A stretch of DNA of 64,000 nucleotides from Lachnospiraceae bacterium (GTDB lineage: Bacteria > Bacillota > Clostridia > Lachnospirales > Lachnospiraceae): contig JAEEUS010000001.1 in NCBI GenBank assembly GCA_016290615.1, positions 105,226 to 169,225 on the forward strand, given 5' to 3'. The position numbers were made by a program, and so were the translations under genes. Below the pieces are notes generated by a model that was given only the letters and a program-made list of their open reading frames with translations, was not told the DNA's origin and ran no database searches. This document shows positions 31,243 through 39,510 of this stretch, piece after piece. Numbering within the stretch: position 1 is the first letter of the stretch; every line of letters starts with the position of its first letter.

Positions 31243-32762
31243 AGTGCATTTCCTCCATCCCGGATCACCAGCTCAACTTCATGCTTGGACATATACTTAA
31301 GAGCCTGCTCGTTATTCTTTACAAATACTCCCTTGTATCCCTTTCCTATCATTTCCTTTATCTCATTCAGCTTCTCAGATGAATCATTTATTACAAGTAT
31401 TACTGGCTTATCGGCCATCTCCTCCTCGGCTTCCAACTGTTCTTTTGTATATATAAGGCTGTCATCCAGATATTCAAAGAGAAGTTTTTCGAGATCCTCA
31501 TACATTATCGGCTTGGACAGATAATCCGTAAATCCCTCCTTTATATAGGCATCCTTTGCGCCAACTATCGCATCTGCTGTCAATGCTATCACCGGTGTAG
31601 AATCTGCCAGATGCTTTCGCCTGATTATCTCCAGAGCTTCTGATCCACTCATTCTCGGCATCATCTGATCTAAGAACACTATGTCAAAACTGTTTTTCTC
31701 CAACAGATCAATACCATCTTTCCCTGATGAGGCCAGTGATATTTTTATCCTCGTGTCAGCCAGAAGTCCTCTAATAACCTCAAGATTCATCTCATTATCG
31801 TCTATTATCAATATATGAGCCTTTGGCGCAACAAGTATCGGGGCATATTCACTTATCATTGTCTGAGCATCTGATAGTCTTTCTGAAAAATCCCCTATAG
31901 GAGTCGGATCGACTACCTGCTGAACTATTTTTATCGTGAACGTTGTTCCCCTTCCATATTCGCTCTCGACTTCTATCGTACCGTTCATCATCTTAACTAG
32001 TTGTTTTGTAATATTCAGACCGAGTCCCGTGCCTTCAATATTTCTGTTTTTTGTTTCTTCAAGTCTCTGGAATAACTTGAACAGCTTGTCCATATCTTCT
32101 GGACGGATACCTATACCACTGTCACTTACAACTATCTTCAGATATTCATTTTCAGAGTCATAAGACACGCTTACATTTACGAATCCTTCTTTTGTATATT
32201 TGATGGCGTTGTTGATGATGTTTAACATTATCTGTCTAACTCTTATCTCATCTCCGTTAAGAACAGACGGTATATTCTCATCCACGCATAACTCATAGGT
32301 CAATCCCTTATCTTCAGCCTTCTTCCCCGTCATGTTTGCTATATCATAAAATACGGAAAAAGTTTCGTAATTGACAGGTATGATTTCCATCTTGCCAGAT
32401 TCTATCTTGCTCAGATCCAGAATGTCATTTATTATCGAAAGGAGTGTCTTGCTGGCACTTCTGATATCCATGGCATATTTATTGATCCCCGGATCTTTTG
32501 TCTCTCTTATGATCATCTCATCCATACCGATAATAGCATTCATCGGGGTTCTTATCTCATGAGACATATTAGCCAGGAAATTGCTCTTTGCATTATTGGC
32601 AGCTACAACTTTTCTCTCATTAAAGTTTCTAAGTCTTGCCGCATAATCATTTAGGTTTGAAAGCATGGCAAGATCCTGTTTGAGTCTCGCATTTTCACGC
32701 TTAAGTATCTTGTTTTCCTTTTCCAGTTTCTTAATATCTGCAGTATCCATTCCTTCACTCAT
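31239..32762 (-). CDS. Soluble hybrid histidine kinase
   Basis: 507 residues, no membrane helix. A short coiled coil (1-55) leads directly into HisKA with H68 (NMSHEIRTP), HATPase ([22 protein letters not shown]), a receiver ([22 protein letters not shown]) and the same half-receiver tail as its two neighbours, ending at VELVIRD. With no sensor domain, its input probably comes from the adjacent FIST protein. Start ATG at 32760-32762 is uncertain; an in-frame ATG four codons on is equally possible. Confidence 0.92.
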   Translation of the reverse strand: MSEGMDTADIKKLEKENKILKRENARLKQDLAMLSNLNDYAARLRNFNERKVVAANNAKSNFLANMSHEIRTPMNAIIGMDEMIIRETKDPGINKYAMDIRSASKTLLSIINDILDLSKIESGKMEIIPVNYETFSVFYDIANMTGKKAEDKGLTYELCVDENIPSVLNGDEIRVRQIMLNIINNAIKYTKEGFVNVSVSYDSENEYLKIVVSDSGIGIRPEDMDKLFKLFQRLEETKNRNIEGTGLGLNITKQLVKMMNGTIEVESEYGRGTTFTIKIVQQVVDPTPIGDFSERLSDAQTMISEYAPILVAPKAHILIIDDNEMNLEVIRGLLADTRIKISLASSGKDGIDLLEKNSFDIVFLDQMMPRMSGSEALEIIRRKHLADSTPVIALTADAIVGAKDAYIKEGFTDYLSKPIMYEDLEKLLFEYLDDSLIYTKEQLEAEEEMADKPVILVINDSSEKLNEIKEMIGKGYKGVFVKNNEQALKYMSKHEVELVIRDGGNAL

Positions 32763-32769
32763 CCCTCAT

Positions 32770-35262
32770 TCAGATAAAATGCATAACCATATCCGGCTTA
32801 TGCTTTTCAAGGTATTTATCCTTTGCTTTCTCACCTACAACGCATACGCATTTATATATCCCGTCAAGCCTTTCCTTTTCCTCCTTAAGCTTATTGGGAT
32901 CACTGCCCCAGATCAAAAGTATTGGAAGCTCATCAGCTCCGCTGGGTGCAAGCTGTTTTTCTTTGGGTATATATTCCTTAAGAGCCAGTTCAAGGACTTC
33001 ATACTTTACGGGTTTGCTTATATAATCCGTAAACCCTTTCATGATATAGCTTTCCTTGGCTCCGATTATCGCATCCGCAGTAAGAGCTATCACCGGAGTG
33101 CCTTTTAAAACGTCTAGCTCCTTCATCTTATTCAGGGTATCCTCACCGTTCATGCCCGGCATCATCTGATCAAGCAGTATGCAGTCATATGAATTCTTCT
33201 GAGCCATTTCAATACATTTATCTCCCGAATCCACGTAATCAACCTGCATCTTGGTATCTCTTAAAAGACCTTCCATTACCTCAAGGTTCATTGCGTTATC
33301 ATCAACCACAAGAAGATGCGCATCAGGTGCATACAATCTGACTTCATCTATTTCAACGCTGTTTAAGAATGATCTGACTGCCTTTGAGAATTCTCCGATT
33401 GGCTGTGCCTTGACCACCTTTTGCGGCACGGTTATAGTGAAAGTACTGCCTTTGCCGTACTCACTCTCAAACTCTATACTGCCTTCCATCATCTCAAGAA
33501 GTTTCTGTGTGATATGAAGTCCGAGTCCCGTTCCTTCTATGTTTCGATTCTTCTTCTCATCAAGTCTCTGAAAGCTCTTAAACAGCTTATCCTTATCCTC
33601 ATCCTTTATGCCCATTCCCGTATCTGCTACACTGACGATCAGGTCTATATAATTGTTCATCATCTTGAATCTTGAGGATATATTAATATCAATGCTGCCT
33701 TCTTTTGTGTACTTGATCGCATTGTTGATTATATTTAGCATTATCTGACGTATTCTTATCTCGTCTCCGCATAAGACGGACGGGATATCCTCGGAAACGT
33801 TGTAATTAAATAAAAGATCCTTCTTTTGAGCTCTCAGTCTTGTCATGTTGAAAACATCGTTCAGTACCGAAGCCAGTTCATAATCATCTTCAATGATCTC
33901 AAAATTGCCCGACTCTATCTTGCTTAAGTCAAGTATGTCATTTATTATCGAGAGCAGAGTATTTCCCGCACTCTTTATCTCAAGAGCATAGTTTCTGATC
34001 TTTGTTTCTTTCGCATCTCTTAAGATCATCTCATCCATGCCCATTATTCCGTTAAGCGGAGTTCTGATCTCATGAGACATATTTGCCAGAAAATCATCCT
34101 TTGCCTTGCTGATATGCTTTATCTCATTTGATTCGATCCTAATACCTATAAGCTGCTTTATTGTATGCACTATGGAACATAACATAAAGCCGAAAAGACC
34201 TAGCGCCATTATGGAGCCGGAGAATACACCGTTGTGCGCAAACTGATATGCTGATATCTGTGCGATCGCCGCACAGGCGATGAGCGCGAATCCTATCGCC
34301 ACATATTTGTATTCGTGAACAAGATGCTTTCTAAGATCAAGATAAATGGTAGAAAACATGACTATGATACCGATAAGCGCACATACCGCCGAGCTTACAA
34401 AGCTGTCGATAATAGATACCTTTCCTATGACCCACAGAAAGATGCATATAACGGCATTTGTCAGCTCTATTACACCGACAGCGATAAACACTTTTTGATA
34501 TCTGTCTTTTTGAAGGGAATTAATGAACACCAAAAACGGCAAAGGCATGACCATGACCATCAAAAATGGTATGTCAGACATTACCGATATGTTTCTTGTA
34601 TATAACTGTCTGAATATGGAGTTTGACAGTACCCAGCATGCGCCGAGTATCACACCGATGGAAAGATGCTCCATCTCAAGATATCTTTTATGAATAAACT
34701 TATAGAATACAGACGCGATAAGACAGATCGTACCCAACAAAAGAATAGAGAGTCCTATAAACAGTTCAAATCCGTACCTGCGAAACAGATAAGCTAAAAT
34801 TCCGATCCTTGTTCCGATATATACCTGATATACCATCCCGGAATTATACTCATAATGAACACGCAACTTCTTTCCGGCATCCTTTGGATAGATAGATGCC
34901 ATGACATAGCACTCAGCCGATCTGTCACCAAAGAATCTGTAATCCTTGGTCTTTAGTTCACTTCTCAGCTCATCGTCAACATAAACTTCCATGTCCATGC
35001 CACGAAAACATAAAACACTGTAATCAGGTTTAAAGTTTTCAGGCAAAGTTGTCTCAAGCGTTATATCACCGTCCGTTTTTCCCGGTACGTTAAATGCCTC
35101 TTTTGATCCGTCAGCATTTATCTTAAACCAGTTATCCCCGGGCAGAATTTCACACAGATTTCCGTTAACAGGACTGTTTGCAGGCATAACAAGCTCGGCT
35201 ATAAATATATAGCCAAATATGATTATAAGAACTATCGCAAGAGCGATCCTTATCTTCTTCAA
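32770..35262 (-). CDS. Hybrid histidine kinase with 7TM sensor
   Basis: 830 residues. One N-terminal helix (6-24), an extracytoplasmic beta-rich domain (about 30-150), about seven membrane helices (165-375), HisKA with H397, HATPase ([22 protein letters not shown]), receiver ([22 protein letters not shown]) and a shortened half-receiver tail ending at the PDMVMHF strand. The architecture resembles 7TMR-DISM sensors. Start is TTG at 35260-35262 behind AGGTGG; no nearby ATG precedes the helix. It lies 24 bases after the Hpt gene. Confidence 0.9.
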   Translation of the reverse strand: MKKIRIALAIVLIIIFGYIFIAELVMPANSPVNGNLCEILPGDNWFKINADGSKEAFNVPGKTDGDITLETTLPENFKPDYSVLCFRGMDMEVYVDDELRSELKTKDYRFFGDRSAECYVMASIYPKDAGKKLRVHYEYNSGMVYQVYIGTRIGILAYLFRRYGFELFIGLSILLLGTICLIASVFYKFIHKRYLEMEHLSIGVILGACWVLSNSIFRQLYTRNISVMSDIPFLMVMVMPLPFLVFINSLQKDRYQKVFIAVGVIELTNAVICIFLWVIGKVSIIDSFVSSAVCALIGIIVMFSTIYLDLRKHLVHEYKYVAIGFALIACAAIAQISAYQFAHNGVFSGSIMALGLFGFMLCSIVHTIKQLIGIRIESNEIKHISKAKDDFLANMSHEIRTPLNGIMGMDEMILRDAKETKIRNYALEIKSAGNTLLSIINDILDLSKIESGNFEIIEDDYELASVLNDVFNMTRLRAQKKDLLFNYNVSEDIPSVLCGDEIRIRQIMLNIINNAIKYTKEGSIDINISSRFKMMNNYIDLIVSVADTGMGIKDEDKDKLFKSFQRLDEKKNRNIEGTGLGLHITQKLLEMMEGSIEFESEYGKGSTFTITVPQKVVKAQPIGEFSKAVRSFLNSVEIDEVRLYAPDAHLLVVDDNAMNLEVMEGLLRDTKMQVDYVDSGDKCIEMAQKNSYDCILLDQMMPGMNGEDTLNKMKELDVLKGTPVIALTADAIIGAKESYIMKGFTDYISKPVKYEVLELALKEYIPKEKQLAPSGADELPILLIWGSDPNKLKEEKERLDGIYKCVCVVGEKAKDKYLEKHKPDMVMHFI

Positions 35263-35286
35263 TTATTCCACCTTCTGTCAGTAATG

Positions 35287-35883
35287 CTATTCTATCGAAG
35301 AATATATATCCCGTATGGCATCGGCTGCCTCATCATACAGGAAATCTTCAATGAATGCGCTTGCTTCTTTTAATTTTTCCTTCTGAGTCATTCTGAAAGG
35401 ATAACCTGAAAGCTTCTTTACTAGTTCCTTAGAGAGTTCATCATCAAAATCATCCAGTGCCTCAAGCAGTTTATCTGCTGTTTGCTTAGCAACATCAGCT
35501 GATATTTCATCAGCCGCTCTCACATCTCCAAGCTCATCTATGGGACTGAGCTTTTTTATCAGTTCATCATACATTTCAAGTGTCGGCTGCGTTTTCGCGT
35601 CAATGACCTCGATGCTGTTGCTTCTTGCAGCCAACTCGAGTTCTTCAAAAGCTTCACCAAGGCTCATCGCTCCGATCATCCTCGAATTACTCTTAAGCGC
35701 ATGAACGGTTATCATATAGCTTTCATAATCTTTGTTTTTTAGATACTCAGAGATCTTGATCCTGTTTTTCTCATAGCTTCCACGGTATCTTTTTATCGCA
35801 GACAGATACTTGTCGCTTCCGCCCGTGTAATCCATTCCGGTTTTTGTATCAAGTCCTACTTCACTTAGCCATGTAATATCCAT
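35287..35883 (-). CDS. Hpt phosphotransfer protein
   Basis: 198 residues. The Hpt four-helix domain covers about 20-125 with phospho-accepting H61 in TVHALKSNSRMIGA, the canonical HxLKxxSxxxGA. A second helical segment (about 130-198) is of unknown role. As the only Hpt in the operon it is the likely hub between the receivers of the three hybrid kinases and the response regulator ten bases upstream. ATG follows AAGGAATAAGT. Confidence 0.92.
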   Translation of the reverse strand: MDITWLSEVGLDTKTGMDYTGGSDKYLSAIKRYRGSYEKNRIKISEYLKNKDYESYMITVHALKSNSRMIGAMSLGEAFEELELAARSNSIEVIDAKTQPTLEMYDELIKKLSPIDELGDVRAADEISADVAKQTADKLLEALDDFDDELSKELVKKLSGYPFRMTQKEKLKEASAFIEDFLYDEAADAIRDIYSSIE

Positions 35884-35892
35884 ACTTATTCC

Positions 35893-36702
35893 TTACCCCA
35901 GCACATCTATGATCTTTGCCACAAGCTCAGATTTCTTTGCAGGCTTTACAACATATCCCTGCGGCATTAATTCTGTTAACGTCTGTATTACGATATGCTT
36001 CTCGCTCATGCCCGTCAAAAAGATGACCGGTATGCTTTCGCAGCCTTCCATGGTGCGAAGCTCCTTTAATACCATTGGGCCGTCCTTGTTAGGCATCAGA
36101 TAGTCGAGCAATATCAGATCCGGTTTTTTCTTTTCAAGGTATTTAAATGCCGCATCTCCAGATTTGACCGGTGTAACATCATAAAACTCCTCAAGTTGTT
36201 CTTTTATGTGAATGAGCTGTTCGGTATCATCATCAACAACGAGTATCTGTTTTCTCCTGTGTCTTAACTCGGCGTCCTCATTGACAAACTCCTTGAACGC
36301 ACCCATCTCCTCGCTCATCTTCTTTGAAAGCTTTTCCTCTATCTCCGTCATCTTTTCATATAGAGCAAAAAGAGAAACAGGTCTGGACAAAAAGAACACT
36401 CTGCTAAGCTCTGAGTATTTCATGAAGATCTTCTCGTCCTCATCATTTGCGATGACTATCGCGATACATAAGCCCCGCTTTGTGGCATCGCGCAAAACGT
36501 CATATGCCTTAACAGTATCTGCTGTCTCGTCTCCAAGACATATAATAACTACCTTTGGAAGCTCGGCCAGAATGATATCGAATATGGCATTTTTCGTCGG
36601 ACTGCACTTTACTATAAAGTATCCCCTATCCTTTTCGAGTCTTTCAGATATATCTCCCGCAACCTTTCTGTTTTTTCCCGTAATAAGCACTTTTAATGTC
36701 AT
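35893..36702 (-). CDS. Response regulator with degenerate plus intact receiver, no output domain
   Basis: 269 residues. The N-terminal receiver-like domain (about 3-120) lacks the acidic pair and the phospho-Asp (VVIICLGDE) and has Arg for the usual Lys (FLSRP). The second receiver (about 150-269) is complete: VVDDDTEQ, LILLDYLMPNKDG, VVKPAKKS. No DNA-binding or enzymatic domain follows. The longest frame begins 38 codons upstream, but ATG at 36700-36702 follows AAGGAATGAAGAC and begins the folded domain. First gene of the phosphorelay operon. Confidence 0.87.
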   Translation of the reverse strand: MTLKVLITGKNRKVAGDISERLEKDRGYFIVKCSPTKNAIFDIILAELPKVVIICLGDETADTVKAYDVLRDATKRGLCIAIVIANDEDEKIFMKYSELSRVFFLSRPVSLFALYEKMTEIEEKLSKKMSEEMGAFKEFVNEDAELRHRRKQILVVDDDTEQLIHIKEQLEEFYDVTPVKSGDAAFKYLEKKKPDLILLDYLMPNKDGPMVLKELRTMEGCESIPVIFLTGMSEKHIVIQTLTELMPQGYVVKPAKKSELVAKIIDVLG

Positions 36703-36739
36703 GTCTTCATTCCTTATCTGTATCAGTTGATCGTTAAAG

Positions 36740-36768
36740 AGTATAAAATCACAAATATATACTAACAA
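36740..36768 (-). promoter_or_regulatory. Promoter of the phosphorelay operon
   Basis: Minus strand reads TTGTTA, 17 bases, TATACT, 37 bases before the response regulator start. The -35 overlaps the T-run of the preceding terminator. Confidence 0.65.
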
Positions 36769-36800
36769 AAAACAGCACGAAGAATCTCTCCCTCGTGCTG
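36764..36800 (-). terminator. Intrinsic terminator of the LytTR-DUF3021 operon
   Basis: Minus strand CAGCACGA (36793-36800) pairs with TCGTGCTG (36773-36780) around a 12-base loop, followed by TTTTTTGTT. Confidence 0.82.
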
Positions 36801-36830
36801 AACGGTCGTTTTTCATGTCTAAACGGTAAG
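36801..36830. promoter_or_regulatory. Candidate LytTR-type direct repeat A
   Basis: AACGGTCGT at 36801-36809 and AACGGTAAG at 36822-36830 on the plus strand: nine-base direct repeats with a 12-base gap, start-to-start 21 bases, two helical turns, the layout bound by LytTR-domain regulators. It lies five bases after the DUF3021 stop and about 33 bases upstream of the -35 of the phosphorelay operon. Confidence 0.5.
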
Positions 36831-36834
36831 TATA

Positions 36835-37260
36835 TTATTTCTTTTTCCTGAATTCCCTTATCTTTGCATTCATTGTCTTTACCTGGCGCAGATAGATAAG
36901 ATACTGCGTCATCCATATAATGTAGTAGGTAACGATCATGATGATTGTCGCTATCCAGAATACCATGGTCCCGAACCTGAGCCATCCCATATAATAGCTG
37001 CATGCATAAAATACGATCATTGTAGGAATGAAATGAGTTACCGTCGATCTTAGTATCGACCAGTCCTCAATATCATAAACAACGGTCAGTCCCATCGGTA
37101 TGGCTCCCTGCAGTCCGCCAATAAACAGCATGAATACATCCCTTCCAGTAATGTCCTTCAGTTTGGCGCCTTGAGCATAATCAAGGAATATGCCTATCGC
37201 CAGTCCGATAATAAATCCGACACATGAGAGGATCAAGGCATTTTTAAGTTTCTTATTCAT
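36835..37260 (-). CDS. DUF3021 membrane protein
   Basis: 141 residues, four membrane helices with a short basic C-terminus (IREFRKKK). DUF3021 proteins are regularly encoded with a LytTR regulator and are thought to sequester or tune it at the membrane. The ATG at 37258-37260 has AGGAGG at eight bases; the upstream GTG directly abuts the AGGAGG and cannot be used. It overlaps the LytTR gene by eight bases, which supports coupled expression. Confidence 0.82.
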   Translation of the reverse strand: MNKKLKNALILSCVGFIIGLAIGIFLDYAQGAKLKDITGRDVFMLFIGGLQGAIPMGLTVVYDIEDWSILRSTVTHFIPTMIVFYACSYYMGWLRFGTMVFWIATIIMIVTYYIIWMTQYLIYLRQVKTMNAKIREFRKKK

Positions 37261-37741
37261 TACCCTCACCTCCTTTGTTCATGTTATCCAGCTTTTTTAA
37301 TATGTCCTTAACATATCTGCGCGCAACCCAGGTTTCGCTTCCGCCCTCAAAGATAACTCTGATGGTTCCGGACATGCTTAAGTCAAAGCTGAATACTCTT
37401 GACAGGTTTATTATCTCAAATCTGCTGATACGAACAAAAAAGCTCTTATCCAGGATATCTTCGAATTCCTTAAGAGTCATCCTCGATTCATGATCTCCTT
37501 TTTCTGCGCTCACTACAACCCTGCGATTTTCGGTATAGACACGCATGATATCCTTTTGCTCCAAAAGTATGATGCTGTCTCCGTCATTTACGGGAATCTT
37601 CGATGTATCAGCATAAACGCATCGTTCAATGGCCTCTATTATCTTGTCTATCTTTTCTGTTCTTTTATCAGCCTTAATGATCACATGCGGAAACTCGCAT
37701 GAATGATCAGTCTCAAAGCTGATACTGACTTTCTTATCCAT
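37253..37741 (-). CDS. LytTR-family transcription regulator
   Basis: 162 residues. The N-terminal half (1-65) is unlike a receiver; the C-terminal LytTR DNA-binding domain (about 60-155) has IILLEQKDIMRVYTENRR, FVRISRFEIINLSRV and VARRYVKDIL, typical of the fold. It has no phospho-receiver, as in LytTR regulators that work with a membrane partner, here DUF3021. Promoter at 37790-37818. The Shine-Dalgarno is poor. Confidence 0.88.
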   Translation of the reverse strand: MDKKVSISFETDHSCEFPHVIIKADKRTEKIDKIIEAIERCVYADTSKIPVNDGDSIILLEQKDIMRVYTENRRVVVSAEKGDHESRMTLKEFEDILDKSFFVRISRFEIINLSRVFSFDLSMSGTIRVIFEGGSETWVARRYVKDILKKLDNMNKGGEGNE

Positions 37742-37789
37742 CCGGCAAAAACTCTTTATTGTTAATCAGTTTTGTCATGCATCTATTTA

Positions 37790-37818
37790 ATTATATAATC
37801 ATAGCAAGTCTTGCGCAA
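37790..37818 (-). promoter_or_regulatory. Promoter of the LytTR-DUF3021 operon
   Basis: Minus strand reads TTGCGC, 17 bases, TATAAT, about 48 bases before the LytTR start codon. Confidence 0.65.
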
Positions 37819-37844
37819 CTGAACAAACGATGCGTGTATAGCAT

Positions 37845-37877
37845 AAAGGCACTTAAGTATGACTTAAGCGCCTCTTT
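37845..37877. terminator. Long inverted repeat, terminator of the fucosidase gene
   Basis: AAAGGCACTTAAGT and ACTTAAGCGCCTCTTT form a 12-plus base-pair stem with a short loop. The T-rich side favours plus-strand termination, but no plus-strand gene ends here, so it most likely stops the fucosidase transcript. Confidence 0.55.
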
Positions 37878-37949
37878 ATTTTCCATCAGGCTGACGATCT
37901 AATAAAAATTTTACGACAAAGTATATATCCGTTCAACAGATACTGTCCA

Positions 37950-37979
37950 AACGGTCATTTTGAAAGTCCGAGCGGTCAT
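37950..37979. promoter_or_regulatory. Candidate LytTR-type direct repeat B
   Basis: AACGGTCAT at 37950-37958 and AGCGGTCAT at 37971-37979 on the plus strand, again with start-to-start distance 21. The wider unit GTCCRARCGGTCATT is repeated. It lies three bases after the fucosidase stop and about 210 bases upstream of the LytTR gene. Same core and same spacing as repeat A. Confidence 0.5.
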
Positions 37980-37981
37980 TC

Positions 37982-39454
37982 TTACGCAATACTGACCTTA
38001 AACACTACAGGTGATCTTGACTCATCCGTATTCTTGCATTCAATGTGAAGCCCATTCTCATCATGAGAGAAACTAGCTCTGTTTCCAGCAAGACATGTTA
38101 CCTTATCGATCCTACAATTAAATTCTCCCTGCTTATTAGCAAATGATCTGACATTATACATGCCGTTTTCATCCGGTCTCATTGCAAAGATATAGATGCA
38201 GCCGCCACCTGCCATGAACCTGAAATCTTTAGATGTAAAGCCTTTTACATCCCCATCCTTAAATGCTCCTTCTTCTACAGCAGTAGGCCCTTCTCCAAAA
38301 AGCTTATAGGGCTTTGCATCAAATACAGCCTCGTGATTTATTCTAAGCCATTCACCAATCTTTTTTAGGATCAGTGTTTCCTCATCAGAAAAGGTTCCGT
38401 CTTCCTTGGGACCGATATTTAATAGCATTGTGCCGTTCTTGGAGATTATATCTATAAGATCACACAGGATATCCTCTGTCTCTTTATACCTGTTCTGCTC
38501 AGTATAGCACCATGAGTTAAAGCACATGGCAGTATCGCTCTGCCATCTGTATGATTTCTGTGAGGACAGCTGACCTCTTTCAATATCTGGAACAGCAATG
38601 CCAAACGGTATTGCATCGTGCTTATAGTTTACGACTACCTGACAGTTCCATTCATCTGCTCTGTTGTAATAATATGCCAGCAGCTTTTTAAGGTAAGGCT
38701 TCAATTCAGTTCTCTGTATCCACCAGTCAAAATACAAAATCAGAGGTCTGTATCTGTCTATTAACTCGCATGTCCTGACAAGCCAGTCCTGCATATATTC
38801 CTCAGAAGGCGCTCCCTCTCCCTCAACTGCTTCAAAGTCAACTTCAGCGCATACAGAAGGCCAGTAAAGATCGCCTCGCTTGAATTCCTTATTGATATCA
38901 CTTTCTATCTTTCTGGCGACTCCCTGGAAGAAATAATGCTCAATCCTATGGGATGAAGCTCCAAAAACAATCCCCTTACTCACACATGCATTCTTAAGTT
39001 CTAAAAGAATGTTTCTGTGCGGTCCCATATCGACTGCGTTATAGTCAGAAAGTTCAGTCTCATACATCTGAAATCCATCGTGATGCTCAGCAACCGGTAT
39101 GACGTACTGCGCACCTGCATCCTTAAAGATCCTTATCCATCTGTCAGCATCAAAGTTTTGCGCCTTAAGCATCGGGATGAAGTCCTTGTAGCCAAACTCG
39201 GTATGTTTACCATAGGTCTTTAAATGATGCTCATATGCATCAAAGGCCGGATCATACATAAGACGCGGATACCATTCATTTGCAAAAGCAGGTACCGAAA
39301 ATACACCGTAATGGATGAATATCCCGAAGCGAAGCTTCTCATACCATTCGGGGACTCTGTAAGCTGACAGTATATCCCAGTCATCCTTATACGGACCTTT
39401 TTCTATGACCGCTTCGATCTGATGAAGTTTTTCGTTCATGTCATAGTTTTTCAT
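37982..39454 (-). CDS. GH29 alpha-L-fucosidase, no signal peptide
   Basis: 490 residues. GH29 catalytic domain with FGIFIHYGVFSVPAF near residue 43, AEHHDGF at 123-129 and the probable nucleophile D243 in ILYFDWW; a C-terminal beta domain follows from about 385. No signal peptide or membrane helix, so it should cleave imported fucosyl-oligosaccharides in the cytoplasm. It is flanked by terminators on both sides and stands alone. No Shine-Dalgarno precedes the ATG; a 15-base palindrome overlaps the start codon, see separate entry. Confidence 0.9.
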   Translation of the reverse strand: MKNYDMNEKLHQIEAVIEKGPYKDDWDILSAYRVPEWYEKLRFGIFIHYGVFSVPAFANEWYPRLMYDPAFDAYEHHLKTYGKHTEFGYKDFIPMLKAQNFDADRWIRIFKDAGAQYVIPVAEHHDGFQMYETELSDYNAVDMGPHRNILLELKNACVSKGIVFGASSHRIEHYFFQGVARKIESDINKEFKRGDLYWPSVCAEVDFEAVEGEGAPSEEYMQDWLVRTCELIDRYRPLILYFDWWIQRTELKPYLKKLLAYYYNRADEWNCQVVVNYKHDAIPFGIAVPDIERGQLSSQKSYRWQSDTAMCFNSWCYTEQNRYKETEDILCDLIDIISKNGTMLLNIGPKEDGTFSDEETLILKKIGEWLRINHEAVFDAKPYKLFGEGPTAVEEGAFKDGDVKGFTSKDFRFMAGGGCIYIFAMRPDENGMYNVRSFANKQGEFNCRIDKVTCLAGNRASFSHDENGLHIECKNTDESRSPVVFKVSIA

Positions 39455-39467
39455 ACAATCATTGTAT
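39453..39467. promoter_or_regulatory. Perfect 15-base palindrome overlapping the fucosidase start and -10
   Basis: ATACAAT-C-ATTGTAT reads the same on both strands. On the minus strand it contains TGA-TACAAT, an extended -10, six bases before the ATG, so the mRNA would be leaderless or nearly so. A repressor bound here would block both promoter and start. Confidence 0.55.
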
Positions 39468-39476
39468 CAGAACAAT

Positions 39477-39504
39477 AAAAAAACGGGAACACCTCGTGTT
39501 CCCG
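39477..39504 (-). terminator. Intrinsic terminator of the hrcA-grpE-dnaK-dnaJ operon
   Basis: Minus strand nine-pair GC-rich stem CGGGAACAC/GTGTTCCCG with a 3-base loop, followed by TTTTTTT, just after dnaJ. Confidence 0.92.
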
Positions 39505-39510
39505 CCTGTC

